Below, piece after piece: positions 10,320 through 22,799 of a DNA stretch of 64,000 nt (position 1 is the first letter of the stretch; the number at the start of each line of letters is the position of its first letter). The stretch spans positions 1,171,001 through 1,235,000 of the forward strand of contig NC_062983.1 in the NCBI RefSeq assembly GCF_023078275.1, read 5' to 3'. Origin of the DNA: Leguminivora glycinivorella (lineage: Eukaryota; Arthropoda; Insecta; Lepidoptera; Tortricidae). The notes under the pieces were generated by a model, which saw only the letters and a list, made by a program, of their open reading frames with translations, searched no databases and was not told the DNA's origin. The position numbers and the translations under genes are program-made.

Positions 10320-12000
10320 ATAGTTTACAAGTAATGCACAAGAAATACACAAACAATTAAACAGAGGCAACAGCAGCCGGTCTTATCGCTTAAGACCGAT
10401 CTCTTCCAGACCACCACAATTTACGATACAACGATTCACATTCGGGTCCACATTATATCGGGTCTTATGTGATGAATGTCTGAGGTTATGCGAAGCGATG
10501 GATGATCGGGTGTCTTCAGTTATTTATTAAGTATATTATGTTAACGTTATTACACTAAGTATTAACAATATAGTATGATGTTTTATGCATTGCACAGTGC
10601 CTTAGTGTCTCACTGTAATACTGTGTAATTTGTTTTGAAATAAAATAAAATAAAAAATAAAATAAAATAAAATTAAATTTAATAAAAAGCGGCAAATTAA
10701 ATTATAATAAATTCGCTTTTTCGTAGTGACGGAAACGGCTTGTCAGACAGTAGTTGCTGTATTTAACTAATAAATAAATAAAATAATTGCATTGAAGTAT
10801 TTATTTTTATTTTTAAGGTATTATTTTATTTGTATGTCAATGAAAATTTTGCCATTGGCCATATCTACTGTACAAAAAATGCAAGGTTTTTATCGTTCAC
10901 TGCGTTAAATAAAAGCTTGTAAAAATACATAAATTATCACTCCGTACAAACCATTGTTATTTACTCCACATGGCGGTATATTGTATTGTATCAGTGTAAC
11001 AATAATATCTCGTTTTGACAGGCTATTAATATCTTTTGATTCTATTTCCATTCCATTTGAAATGATCCGATAAGTAAGATAGATAGGTACCATCTCTCAT
11101 ACTCTTACCCTTTTTATGACGTTATGAGGAAAATGAACCGACAAATCGTCTGATTGTAAGCAATTACCGTCGCTCATGGACAGTTATAACAAGAGAGGGA
11201 TAGTAAGTGTGTTGTGTGGTATTATACGGGTTCCAAACGTCGGGATGTATTGTAAATACGCGATATAATCCGTTTAGTTTTATTTTATCGAAAGGGATTA
11301 ATATCAGGGAAAGTATTTTTTTTTTATCACATACATGGAAAACCAACAGCTGAAGTTATCAATACAATCCAAAAAAAAATTACAAAGCCAATTACCAGGT
11401 TCTCACTTATAATATAAAACATAACTATATACTTTAAACAAACACAAACAAAAACATGTAGATAAACATGACGTGATGTACATAAATATGTAGTAAACAG
11501 AGAGTGTAACGTCATATTTTTCAGTTCAGCTGGTGGTTTTTGCCCACACTAGTGTGCAAAGTGGTTAATTTTTTGTCAGGTCGAAACTTCAGAGGGCCAT
11601 TTGTACTGAAAAACATCGTACGATACTCGTACGTGAAGGAAATTCGCAACTCATGTCGAACTTCCTTTTTTGCACTTATATCGTATTTTCATAACTATGT
11701 TTTTTATCAAATATAAAATATCTTGATACAAATATTGCGTCCTTGACACATTTCCGTACAATCAGTGCGTCGTCGTAGCAAAAAGTTGCCTATCAAACAC
11801 AAAGGATTCACACATGCCAATATTATTATGCCACGTGTAGTTGTGACACGTGTACACGGTCGGTTTTCATCGCACATGTGTAGTGTGTACTCGTAGTATT
11901 TAATTAAACTGTAGGTGCTTGTGTTTACCTGCGGCCGAAAACAGAATCAAAGAAATGGAGAGATGGTCTAGGCTACTGCTTAGAGTCTTCGACTTAAACT
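10320..12000. other. no gene seen
   Basis: Contains a LINE-3'-UTR-like stretch (about 10370-10660, GGTCTTATCGCTTAAGACCG hairpin and AAAATAAAATAAA tail) and otherwise unassigned AT-rich DNA. Confidence 0.45.
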
Positions 12001-12106
12001 CACGCCTGTTTTCCCAAAAGGGGTAAACGGAACACATTAAACTGCTTTTATATTTCAGTGTCCAGTAATGAAAGGGTTGAATGAAAGCGAAATTCAGTTT
12101 TAAATA

Positions 12107-12228
12107 TATTAAACAAGTAAAATCGGGTAACTCATGTCATGTAAAATTATCGAAGGTCGCTCGACATGTTTTACGACATGTGTCTCGACAATTTTACGTT
12201 AGTTACCCCATTTTACATGTTTAATATG
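12107..12228. mobile_element. fold-back MITE, ~120 bp
   Basis: ATATTAAACAAGTAAAATCG..GTAACTCATG at left and TTAGTTACCCCATTTTACAT..TTTAATAT at right form imperfect inverted arms of about 50 bp. Confidence 0.75.
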
Positions 12229-12239
12229 TCAGTGTCTCA

Positions 12240-13427
12240 GTTTTAAATACCCATTGGAAAGAAAATTAGGTACATATCCTCGGTCCCGGCGTACTTACTT
12301 GTACAAGTTAAAATTAAACTCGAGTTTTGAACTCTTATATAAATAAAAGAAAATTCCAAATTCAGAACCGGAAAAATTGGCCTTGAACTTACGACGCAAT
12401 AAATAATACCGAGAAAAATAATAATAAGAAAATACTAAATTCAGTCCATCACTTTCATCCAATAGCCCGGTTCATTTTAGATTCCAATAACTCTGCGGCG
12501 GGTGTTGCCTCTGCGTGTGTCCCATGATCCGGGAAAGGGCAACATCCACTCGGTGTACCCCTTACATTTCATTAAAGTGTCAAAAGGGCCTCTACGCGTT
12601 GGCTTCGGCCCCGCGCACACCTCCCAAAGGTCCAGAACACCATTGTTCCGTGATGGGAAAGAAAATACTAACAAAATACCTAATAAAGAAACTAATTTGA
12701 ACAAACCCTTCAATAAATGTTTGATACGCTCATTCAACTCCCTTTATTTAGCAAGTGAAATGATAATTTTCATTAAACATTCATCAGTACTTTGATTGAA
12801 ACTTGTACGAAACTGTACGGAACCTTCGGGCCTTGACTGATTACCATATTGCGATGTCTCCTTTTAGGCGTGTTTACTTCGGGTTAGTACTCGTGCAAGT
12901 TACTGGAAACGAGGCTTAATATTACACATTAGTAAAATAACAAGATTTGGGGGTTCTCAGTAAAAAGCGTAGGTACATTGAAAGATCCTTTATCCCTTTT
13001 TATTCTTGATACATGTATCGTAATTTATTTAAATCTATAATCTTCTCGTTGATTAATAAAATTAATTGATGATTTTCCAAAAGACATTAATACTTTACGT
13101 TTTTCTGTTTTTCTCTTTATCATTTACTTACTTCAGTTTATGCCACATTGCGATTATCGCAGGCAAATACAATTTTACTTATTACAATAAAATTTTTACC
13201 TATTTAATTTCACCTACTGCGACATAATGAATTAACCGACTGAAGTAGGTAAGTTGCTTGAACTAGTTACTAAGCAAACATAAGCATAAAGTGCGTCTAA
13301 ACGAGGCTCATTATGTGTGCCGAGGGATTTAATCCTATTTTTTTTATACTCCATCCAATCCGTTTTGAGTAACGCCTTTTGCAATATTTACACACGTTTA
13401 TTTTAACCTATTATAAATATAACTTTA
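12240..13427. other. no gene seen
   Basis: Unassigned DNA. A short GC-richer piece at 12480-12660 has overlapping open frames on both strands but no recognisable protein. Confidence 0.45.
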
Positions 13428-13665
13428 CTAGCCTTTGTCCGCGGCCTCGCTCGCGTTACACTCTATAGTTGCGGAATCCTCCTTACAAACTTCTACCCCC
13501 CCATTTCAGGGAAGTGGGTGATAAGAAAGAGACAAAATGTAGCCTATGTCACTCTCCATCCCTTCAACCATCTCCACTTAAAAAATCACGTCAATTCGTC
13601 GCTCCGTTTTGTTGTGAAAAACGGACCAACAAAACAGACACACACACTTTCCCATTTATAATATT
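13428..13665 (+). repeat. 'GCGGCCTCGCTCGC' lepidopteran dispersed repeat
   Basis: CTAGCCTTTGTCCGCGGCCT...AGCCTATGTCACTCTCCATC...AAAATCACGTCAATTCGTCG...ACACACACTTTCCCATTTAT. A very abundant repeat in moths and butterflies. Other copies 20020-20222 and 41575-41795. Confidence 0.8.
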
Positions 13666-13832
13666 AGTTTTTTTTTTTTTTTTTAATAGCCTATATTGTT
13701 TCCCACTGCTGGGCAAAGGACTCCCCTGTTTTTCGCCCTCCAAAACAGGTATCGCAGATGTGGGTGTAAAGGCAGCCAAGCTCAAGTGGGATTGGGCAGG
13801 ACACATCTGTCGGATGCCTCCAGACAGATAAT
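13665..13832. mobile_element. two joined RTE-like LINE scraps in opposite orientation
   Basis: 13690-13735 is the complement of a LINE 3' end (GTTTCCCACTGCTGGGCAAA, reading FAQQW on the minus strand). 13760-13832 on the plus strand reads VKAAKLKWDWAGHICRMPPD, the conserved RTE-type segment upstream of the GRP-x2-RW motif. Confidence 0.7.
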
Positions 13833-14428
13833 ATTAGTATGAATTCATAATTTGTATGAGTGCAAAATTCATCAAATTGTGTGGAATATACTGTATAATG
13901 GATGTAGGTATACTTATTAATTTAGACGCGTCTCATTTGACAAAATACGTTTAAAATTTAAATTCATTTTTCTTCAGAAAATCTGATAAATATTTTGGTA
14001 TAAAATCAAGTAAGATTTAAATTATTTCTGATCAAAGATCGAAATTCGTGTTATAGAGAGTTACACAGTTTTGATGACAGGTAATTATTCGAATTGCCTG
14101 TTTATCAAAAGGTACCTTTCTGATGGTTTTCTCTGATAACATACGGGTGAAATTGATAGCTATATTTGACTAATACTGAACGCAAAAGTTACACTGGCAA
14201 GGTCAAATCACCATCAAAATTTAAAACTCCAAATGCAAAATCCACGAAATCGCCAGTCAACATTTCCACAGAAAAACCCGTAAACGTGAAATCGTTTCCG
14301 AAACTCCCAATTTAAGTAGGGGTTCATGCCAACCCGCATTTACATACGCGGCTCTCCTTACACAAAGGACACCTTATGCTCAAGTGAATAAGCTATTACC
14401 AAAGAGGATCGAGTGTTATAGAGAGTTA

Positions 14429-14732
14429 TCTTATCTTATTTTATTTTAAATCTGCGGGGGCCCTTCCGGATACACTTCGACCCATCGGGATCTTTTGTGC
14501 AATTACCCCCTACGATCCTAAGATCCTTCAGCTATTCAGGAGCTTCTCGACCATCTCCACGTATCGGATGATGAGGCTCATGGGTAGCTCTCTGAAGTCC
14601 TTTGGTACCAGGTAGCCTGCTCCAAAGTTCTTCATTCTTTGTCTGGCGAGGGCGTGACATTCACACATTAGATGTCTGACGGTCTCTTCCTCTTCGCTAC
14701 ACATGCGACAATCAGTGTTGTCAGCGTGTCCC
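14429..14732 (-). mobile_element. 5'-truncated LINE with target duplication
   Basis: The minus-strand frame contains DCRMCSEEEETVRHLMCECH, the C-x2-C...H-x4-C pattern typical of the C-terminal end of non-LTR retrotransposon polymerases, and ends at a stop at 14528. The 3' side is AT-rich. It is flanked by GTGTTATAGAGAGTTA at 14413-14428 and 14733-14748. Confidence 0.85.
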
Positions 14733-15129
14733 GTGTTATAGAGAGTTACTGTCAAAGTAAAAGGGAAATCTTTAGGAATATTATACACACGAAGAATAAG
14801 GATCCTTTTGATTTAGACAGCCACTTATTCGCCGCAGCATAGCTGGATAAATTGAGTTTTTGTGCGCGGCCAATATGGCGACGCCTTGACAGGGGCTTCG
14901 GAATGGGGTAGGTTTTTTCATGTGGAGCTTTAAACGAAGTGAGAAACTAGATGTAAGTGCTACGAGGTCACTTGATGCAAAGAGGAGCCACACTCAAAAG
15001 TTACGGCAGATGGCGCCACCTTAGTCCATTGCAGAGATTAAGAATAAGAAGTAACTTTTTGCTTTAAATGTCTGTAGGTCTGTGGTATCGTAACTTTTGA
15101 CCGGATGAACCGATTTTGATTTCGTTTTT

Positions 15130-15658
15130 AGGGTTCCGTAGTCAACTAGAAACCCTTATATTTCGCTATGTCTGTCTGTCCGTCCGTCCGTAATCTCAGT
15201 GATCGTTAGCACTAGAAATCTGAAATTTGGTACCAATATGTATATCAATCACGCCGACCAAGTGGTAAAATAAAAGGTGGAAAAAAATGTTTTTTAGAGT
15301 ACCCCGCCTACATGTAAAGTAAGGACTGTTTTTTTTTTATTCCAATTACAACGTGTGACATATTGTTGCATAGGTATTTGAAAATGATTGGTGTGCCCCC
15401 CCCCCCCCCCCCCCCCCTCTAACTTTTGAACTATTCAAAAAAAAAATTCAAAATTATTTATTTGTATACATTTTGTACAAAATCTTACAGTTTCTGGTAT
15501 TATATTATGTATAAAATATAAAAAAATCACAAAAGTATAACTTTATAAAGACTTTCTAGGAAAATTATTTTGAACTTGATAGGTTCAGTAGTTTTTGAGA
15601 AAAATACGGAAAACTACGGAACCCTACACTGAGCGTGGCCCGACACGCTCTTGGCCGG
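15130..15658 (+). mobile_element. 'AGGGTTCCGTAGTCAAC' element nested in another repeat
   Basis: Runs from AGGGTTCCGTAGTCAACTAG through (GTCC)n to CGGAACCCTACACTGAGCGT and CTTGGCCGG. Both flanks (15070-15129 and 15665-15720) belong to the (CAGA)n-bearing repeat, which it has split. Contains a 22-C homopolymer at 15396-15417. Confidence 0.8.
15396..15417 (+). repeat. 22-bp poly-C run
   Basis: Uninterrupted C homopolymer; the related element at 28039 has only about 10 C at the same place. Confidence 0.95.
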
Positions 15659-15928
15659 TTTTTTTTGTTTGACAGCTGAATTAATCATAAGTGTTCTTAG
15701 CCATGTTCGATGAAAAATGTTTACTCTTTTTATTACTCTGTCTTTAGTATGGCATTTTAAAGAACTATCCTACCCTTACATATTTCGTAATCAGTGACCG
15801 AAAACCTCCGGACTGTTCCAGATTCATGCAGATGTCACCTACAGTTAGGTCCTTGATTGTCCCATGCAAATTTGTCTTAATTGCGATGTACGCAATGCCC
15901 GCTCTCCGTTTATAGTTTACGAAGTGTA

Positions 15929-16060
15929 TAAGGGCCGGTTGCATCAAACCGTCTGTCACCGTTAAAGCGGTTGCTAAATTTTATGGTATGGGAAGTTCCA
16001 TTGCCGTCTTCTGCGTGACGAAGATGTGTCTGTCATGTGGTTGATGCAACTAACCCTAAG
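15929..16060. mobile_element. fold-back MITE 'GGGCCGGTTGCATCAAAC'
   Basis: Ends AGGGCCGGTTGCATCAAACC / GGTTGATGCAACTAACCCT are inverted with mismatches; a common lepidopteran MITE type. Confidence 0.8.
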
Positions 16061-16062
16061 GG

Positions 16063-16432
16063 GGTTATACTATACAGCGTGTGTATTCCATACGGGCGAA
16101 TATCTTAATAACGATTAGTATCGGACCCAAGGAGCTTAACTATATGTTTTCTTTTTGAATAGACGAGATTTTTTTTATACATAATAATTCAGCACGCAAT
16201 GTATTACGTCCACATCAATTAGCGTACCTACCTAATTGTCATTACGACATGACGTTTATGTCATGTGGAATTATGTTGGACGGCGTACATTGCCACTTGG
16301 TCCGATTTAAAAAATTAATTACTCTTAATTAATAACACTTTTTAACAAAATAATTATCCTATGCGATTCGTTTGATCAGATACTATAACTGGATACATTA
16401 TTCGCCCGTATGGAATCCACACGCGGTATACC
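16063..16432. mobile_element. ~370-bp MITE
   Basis: Inverted ends of about 33 bp: TGTATTCCATACGGGCGAAT at left, ATTCGCCCGTATGGAATCCA at right. AT-rich interior without genes. Confidence 0.85.
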
Positions 16433-17019
16433 TAAATTATGTACCTAAGTCAGAAATTACGTACGACTTGAATCGGATATGTCAGTGTCAAAAAATGACG
16501 TTTTTGCTGGAAGAAAACGTCAATACCTACAATTGCATTGACTACTTTATATGTCACAATTTGGATTTCTTTTAACCCCTTTTTGCCGAGAGTGGCACTG
16601 AAACTTAGTAGTTCATGTGCTCTACCTACCCCTTTATGGGATACAGGCGTGATTATATGTATGTATGTATGTACTTCATATTCATCACTGTTCACTCAAA
16701 AAGATAACATTTTACAAAGTTACTTGAGGTTTTATGAATAAGGGTTAAACTTGCGACGTTTATTCGTAATTAAGGGTAAAATAAACCGCTAAGTTTGTTT
16801 TTATCGTTTTACCGTCAAGGCGAGAAAATACTTCGCGATTACTATATCGAGAGTTATTCATGTTGCTAAGCGATTAATGGCGATAAACGACAGGCTGTAC
16901 TCATATTATTTTATCGCGACTGTTATGGCTTGTTTCGAGACATTTAGGAGACCCATCATGTGCCATAGTTTGCGGTGATAATGACTTAAGTATCGTTAAA
17001 GTCCCGTGCCCGTAAGTTG

Positions 17020-17275
17020 CCCGTGTGGTGACGGATTAAGAATTTCACCACCCCATTTCTTCCCGTGGGTGTCGTAGAAGGCGACTGTGGGATATGGGCT
17101 AAATTGTGGCGTAAGCGAGAGGCTGGCAACCTGTCACTGCAATATCACAGTTTCGTTTTCTTTCAACCCCTTATTTGCCAAGAGTGGCACTGAAACCTGA
17201 GTAGTTTCATGTGCTCTGCCTACCCCTTCATGGGACACAGGCGTGATTGTATGAATGTATGTATGTATGTATGTA
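17020..17275 (+). repeat. (ATGT)n-tailed dispersed repeat, longest intact copy
   Basis: Runs from TGCCCGTGTGGTGACGGATT through GTGGGATATGGGCTAAATTG and GCACTGAAACCTGAGTAGTT to a (TGTA)n microsatellite end. Microsatellite-terminated, non-coding. Confidence 0.8.
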
Positions 17276-17399
17276 TCGTTAAAGTATAATTCTAAATTAT
17301 TTGGAGCTTTCCCACTCCCATCGTGCCGCGAGACTTCTAGATCACAGAGCCACTTAAAAATACGGGGGAAAAGTTTCCTGGGTACGTAGCCGTAGGTCA

Positions 17400-17535
17400 C
17401 AAACCCTCACGAAACGAAACGCTCGTAGATATATCTCTATCGCTTGTGCATATTGGCGCGACAGAGCCAGACTACCCTTCGCGGCGTTTCCTCTTCGTTT
17501 CGCGTCACAGAAATGCCGTTCGGCTACGGCACCTG
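17400..17535. mobile_element. MITE fragment related to 50862-51018
   Basis: Shares ACGAAACG, TATTGGCGCGACAGAGCCAG and the GAAATGCCGTTCGGCTACGG end. Confidence 0.65.
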
Positions 17536-17989
17536 AAGCGAATGTTAGTGAATCAAGAAGAATTACACCCCAACGCAATTTAAATAGGTTATTCTTATAA
17601 ATTGCGGTCTTATGATCGCGTGGCGTGCCATGTATTTTTAAACTGCCTCATGCCTAGTTTAAAACCTAGATTCTAGCTCATTTATTATGGGCATTATGGC
17701 CTGAATAGTTAACTGTTAAATTAACGTTTAATAAACATCATAAATGTTAGTGGATTTATTGTTGCTAGGGCTTCTCAAAGTCGAACAAAAGAATATTTAT
17801 TTTTAAGTACCTACTTACTTACAAAAAACGCGCATAAAGCGTGAGAAAAACACAGTTTTCTGCATCCTAAATTATTCTGACATTAGTTGTTGTAGTATGC
17901 CTTTTCGGCAACGTATTTTTTGAATATTTTTCATGAAGATTGGGACCAAGGTCTAGAGTCATATATTCCATGTAAGATTTGAAAAGTAA

Positions 17990-18987
17990 TTATTCAAGTC
18001 AAAGATATTTGGTGCAAAGAAAATTTAGAGTCCTAGGAACGTGTAATGTATTTTAAGACCAAGATAGACCTAATCCATTATATTCTAATTTGAATACAAC
18101 ACGATATACAAGCATTAACGATTAATGTATATGAAATCGCTCAATTTGCGTCACATCCTTTATTTCAAATTTGTTAACAAAATAGGTTAATAGCTGTTAT
18201 TCATCATTCTCTGTCAGTTATCAATTATCATTACTTTATCGCGATATAAGGCATTATAAGGAACTACTGAACGAAATTCAATGGTAGAAATTGACCCTGA
18301 GTTTTAAAACAAAACTTAGGACTGACCATTGGTAGCCTTAAATTTCAATGAAACTTACATACTTTAGTTTAAACCGCTGATGTAATTACTTTTGAATATC
18401 AGAAACTACTACTAGTACCACATCTCGGACACTGGCGATCAAATCTATGAAAGCGCGTTCCTAGAACACATTCTAAACTCGTGTACGTGAACGCGTACCA
18501 TGCTTCTATGAGTGAGATATCAGAGGTCGACTGTTCTCGTTTTTGACAGGCGGTAACTGTGAGGTAACCGAGTGGGGGTGGGCGGCACTTTCAGCGGGGA
18601 GCGGGGGTGGCCATACTGTACAATAGTTATCTTTATTATACTGTCACAGAGGAACTCGATATTACAAATCAATATTTACGAGTATTAATAGAACATATTA
18701 TTTACAGAAGTAGAAAAATTTTATATAACTATAAACATACCTAATGACGTTTTTCGTGAAATGTGTTATGTAATATTATGCTTCTCGCTTTGAACTGTGT
18801 TTTTTTATATGTAATTAAGTAGGTACATTTGTTTTAAATATATGCAAAAAATTACAACCTAAGTACTTAAGTGTTATCAAAAGTAGAGAAAACGTGTTTC
18901 AAAAGAGTGTATTTCCAAAAGGGCTTATTACTCTATAAACTCCATACAAAAAACAAGGCCCTTTGAAAACATGCCTCAAATAGACCC
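17990..18987. other. intron-like single-copy DNA shared with copy B (39272-40285)
   Basis: Collinear in both copies with scattered substitutions. No coding frame or known repeat recognised apart from the AACGCGTACCATGCTTCTAT segment, related to about 28000, 36290, 53050 and 62030. Confidence 0.5.
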
Positions 18988-19137
18988 AAACGGCCCAGCC
19001 ACGACATTGGTCTAAGCGCGACAGCGGTGAGCGGCAGCCATACGTGCGAATGAAAAGTCCCATTGCTGTCTCTCGCTCCAATGTATGGCCGCCGCTCACC
19101 GTTGTCGCGCTTAGACCAATATCGTGGCCGGGCCGTA
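18988..19137. repeat. fold-back element 'ACGGCCCAGCCACGACATTGG', copy A
   Basis: Inverted arms of about 60 bp: GGTCTAAGCGCGACAGCGGT on the left is answered by its complement on the right. The central part is short (TGAAAAGTCCCATTGCTGTC). Copy B counterpart at 40286-40684 is interrupted by the CACTG MITE. Confidence 0.85.
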
Positions 19138-19139
19138 AG

Positions 19140-20019
19140 GATTGTACCAAGGATGCTGGCGGTATTTCCTCGTTTCACCTAAATAAAGTTTGTCAGTTTA
19201 TTAGATCCCACTGTGTAAGTGTATCTGGCCGGCAACAATAGTTAATGAGAATTCAAATCAGGCCACGCGTGTAGAAGTTAGGGCCCTCGAGGGACTATCG
19301 GTCAAAACGACGTATGTTGGCAGGAAAGGTAGGGCACTTACGACCTATTATTATTAGTAAACATCCTTGAGAGTGTAATGTAAAAGCGAGGTATGTTCGC
19401 AGGAAAAACAGGGTAGTTTTGACCTTTTATTACCAGTGAAAGCCTTTGAGTGTTTAATATTTAAAAAGGGCGTATGTTTGTAGGGAAAGTATGGTAGTTG
19501 CGACTTTATTAGTAGAGGTCTTTGAGGAAGCCAGTCAACACTATGTTTGTAGCAAATGTAGGATTGTTGGAACATTTTGTTGCTGAGGGTATTTTTAAAA
19601 ACTTTATGATGGGAAAAGCTGCGGAATTAGTGATGGAAAATGGATGATTATAAATTATATTTAGAAATAAATATAATATATTTGTGTTTGAATGAAACTT
19701 TTGGCTCGACTAGAAATCAGAACTTAGGTACGTCAAAATATGGACTAGATAATAATAATTATGTCAGCATTGACAGTCAAAAATGTCGTTTCTTTAAAAT
19801 ACTTAAAACGTCTTTTTTGACAGTGTTGATACAAGCTGTCGATTTTCGACTATTGACACGTGAGTGACCCGGTTTATATGTCTAATAATTATGTCAGTTT
19901 CTTAGGATAGTTTTGTTTTTAAAGTTTTGCCACTGACGTAACCGATATATATCCTATCTAGATATAAATGTCACATATCGTATCCGGTTGAGTATTATTT
20001 ACATTTTTTTGCATTGTAT
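19140..20019. other. intron-like DNA shared with copy B (40685-41574)
   Basis: Contains about three loose ~65-bp repeats (TATGTTCGCAGGAAAAACAG / TATGTTTGTAGGGAAAGTAT / TATGTTGGCAGGAAAGG) at about 19310-19570. No gene. Confidence 0.5.
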
Positions 20020-20222
20020 TTATACTAGCTACATAGCCCGCGGCTTCGCTTGCATTAAATTTGAAAATTGCGCTCCATACAAGCTTCTACCTCAAAGTAG
20101 CCTATGTCACTCTCCATCCTTTCAACTATCTTCACTTAAAAAATCACGCCAATTCGTCGCTCCGTTTCGCTTTTAAAGACGAGTAAACAAACGGACACAC
20201 ACACTTTCACATTTAAAATATT
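20020..20222 (+). repeat. 'GCGGCTTCGCT' dispersed repeat, copy A
   Basis: Same family as 13428-13665; conserved at 41575-41795 in copy B, where an extra TTCCATTTTAGGGAAG segment is retained. Confidence 0.8.
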
Positions 20223-20572
20223 ATTTGGTGAAGATTCTTAGTTATTCTAGAACCGTTTAATAAACGTAAATTATGTTCTTTAAGGGCGCCCATCCATCGT
20301 CTACATTCTTAAAAGCAAAATATCCCAGACTTTAACAAGATTCATACAATGCCTGGCTACATAATTCAGAAGTTAACCTAAGCTCGGTAAAGTAAACTTA
20401 GGCTTACGAAGACTGAAATTGGCTGCAATATTAAAATCGTTGCGGAAGTTGGTCTATTAATCAGGGCCCAGGTGTCTGGGAACGTTCTAGATGCGTTGAG
20501 AGTCGAATGAGACCAATAATAATCGCGATAACCGGAGACAATATTATGAAACCTATAAGTTATGAATAATAT

Positions 20573-20780
20573 GTTACGACCGGTCTGTATATTATATTTG
20601 TATATTATATATGTCGTTGTCTGAGTAGACAACGACATATATAAATAATACTTATATAATAGGTACATAGAAAACAGGAATAAATATTTGTCACCCACAA
20701 CACATTACAAGCCTTCTGAGCTTACCGTGGGACTCAGTCAATCTGTGTAAGAATGTCCTATAATATAATATAATATGTCA
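20573..20780 (+). mobile_element. SINE family 2, rearranged by internal inversion in copy A
   Basis: Same insertion as 42150-42430 but lacking the tRNA head. TATATATGTCGTTGTCTGAG is followed at once by its complement GACAACGACATATATA. The complement then continues through the segment spelled forwards in copy B (CTATGTACCTATTATATAAG), making a snap-back palindrome at about 20600-20690. Confidence 0.8.
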
Positions 20781-21514
20781 TATATTTTATTTCTTTATAT
20801 GTATGAGTATATATTATATAACCTATTGTCATAAAATAAACAATCTTTATTTACATGGACATATTTACATAAAAAATTATAATAATTTTAATTTTACAAA
20901 AAATACAACAAAAAACCTCAGACATCATAAATACAATTAAAACTTAACCTAAAATTAAAACCGGTACCTATTGTTATTTATGTACTTAAAAATATATTAT
21001 ATTTTTATGACTAAGGTTTTAATTGATTTTTCAAAATTGGTCTCTTAATACACCGCCTACAATCTTCTCTGCTTTTTCCAAAGGTTGACTGGTGGAGAAT
21101 GCCTCACGGCATTAAGTTCGCCTTTTGTACATTAAGTTGTTCTTTTGTGCAATAAAGTTTAAAGAAATAAAAAAATATAAGCAATTGGTTGTGTTCTTTA
21201 ACGTTCCACAGAACATGGCAATTCTGGCAGGGTCGCCATGTGGTGTAAGGCGAGGAAGGAAACAAGTTCGAGTTAAGACGTATGTACAATGTAATAAATG
21301 ACGCATACGAGTAGCCTTAAATAATAGTTGCATATGGGTGTTCTTTAAACTTTATTTCACAAAATATACACAACAATGTACAAATTGCGAACTTAATGCC
21401 AAACGACATTCTCTGCCAGTCATACACTGCAGCATACTCTTTACACTGTAGCATAAACCATTACTAATGTTGCCGATTTGAAAACAATACTGTTACTATA
21501 AGTTGTCGATAATA

Positions 21515-21790
21515 GCAGTTCTCAAAAAGTTTGTACATACCCACGTCAACAAGTTTTAATTGATCCTATTTTGTTACCAACATTTAGTGACATGTCGACT
21601 TTCGTAAGATATATACAGGATAATTGGTATAGTTAAGAAAATATAGATACAAGAGAACCTTAATGACCAAATAAAACTTACTAAAATATCAATTCATGAA
21701 ATAAATCTTGGTAACAAAAAAGGAATTAAAAAAAACAAATTTACCTTTTTCCTTAATTTTTGTACAAACTTTTCGAGAACTGTTGATAAA
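21515..21790. repeat. imperfect inverted repeat, copy A
   Basis: CAGTTCTCAAAAAGTTTGTAC and, about 230 bp on, GTACAAACTTTTCGAGAACTG; inner TTTTGTTACCAA / TTGGTAACAAAA also pair. Conserved in copy B at about 43155-43430. Confidence 0.6.
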
Positions 21791-22007
21791 AAAAGGTTTG
21801 ACTCTCGTGAACTTCAATGTACATCAGGAATAACGTCGTCTGTGATTAAGCTTGCAAGAGTGCAGCGAGTACGGGGGAATGTTAAAATAGCTTTTTAATG
21901 AAATTCGTATAGTAGCGTCGTGTGTTGGAAGAAATTAGAGCTTCAGCTTGTAGGAGGTGACACGTGTTTTAGGAAATTCACGTGAGCGTTTTCGGACTAG
22001 CGTATTT

Positions 22008-22205
22008 TTAACCCCCGACGCAAAAACTACGGGGTGTTATAAGTTTGACGTGTCTGTCTGTGTGTGTGTCTGTCATCGTAGCTCCCGAACGGATGAGCCG
22101 ATTTCGATTTAGTTTTTTTGTTTGAAAGATGAGTTAGTCGGGAGTGTTCTTAGCCACGTTTTATGAAAATCGGTCTACTATGTCGCGGTCGGGGGTTTTT
22201 TCAAA
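22008..22205 (+). repeat. (GTCT)n-bearing dispersed repeat, copy A
   Basis: AACCCCCGACGCAAAAACTA...CATCGTAGCTCCCGAACGG...GTCGCGGTCGGGGGTTTTTT. Conserved in copy B at 43650-43850. Confidence 0.8.
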
Positions 22206-22799
22206 GTTTTAATTTTGTGGTTAGGTTATTGGTATTTTTACGAGTGTAGCATATGTACCTACCCTACATATAATTTGTTTGTATGTTATAATATGTGCGC
22301 ATAATATACAAAATTGTTATTGTTTGTGAGTTACGAGCATACACGAATTCACACATGTGACTAGAACTCTGTACATTTGTATCTAAGGAGCTTATGCTCA
22401 CTTTATTTTTCCTTAGATTTGATCTTTATTGTATGACTTTTTGCTGTGTGCTTAACACATCAAAAGGGAGTGTACTCGTTTCTAATGAGTTGGCAACGCG
22501 CACGTAACACTCCTTGAGTTGCAGGCGTCCATAGGTTACGGTGACGGCTTTCTATCAGGCGGACCGTATGCTCATTTGCCACCGACGTAGTATTAAAAAA
22601 AGTTAGTCTACTGGAATAGATACCATACATACATACACTAAAGAAAACGATCAAACCCACTGGTGGCGAAGCCGGGAATCGAACACGGGTCTCGAGCTAA
22701 CGCTAGTCTATTTAAGTTGCATTTATTGTTCAGGCGTACAAAGACGATGTATTTGTGTATTCCATGACATCTTCTCTTTACGATGAAATAACATTTTCA

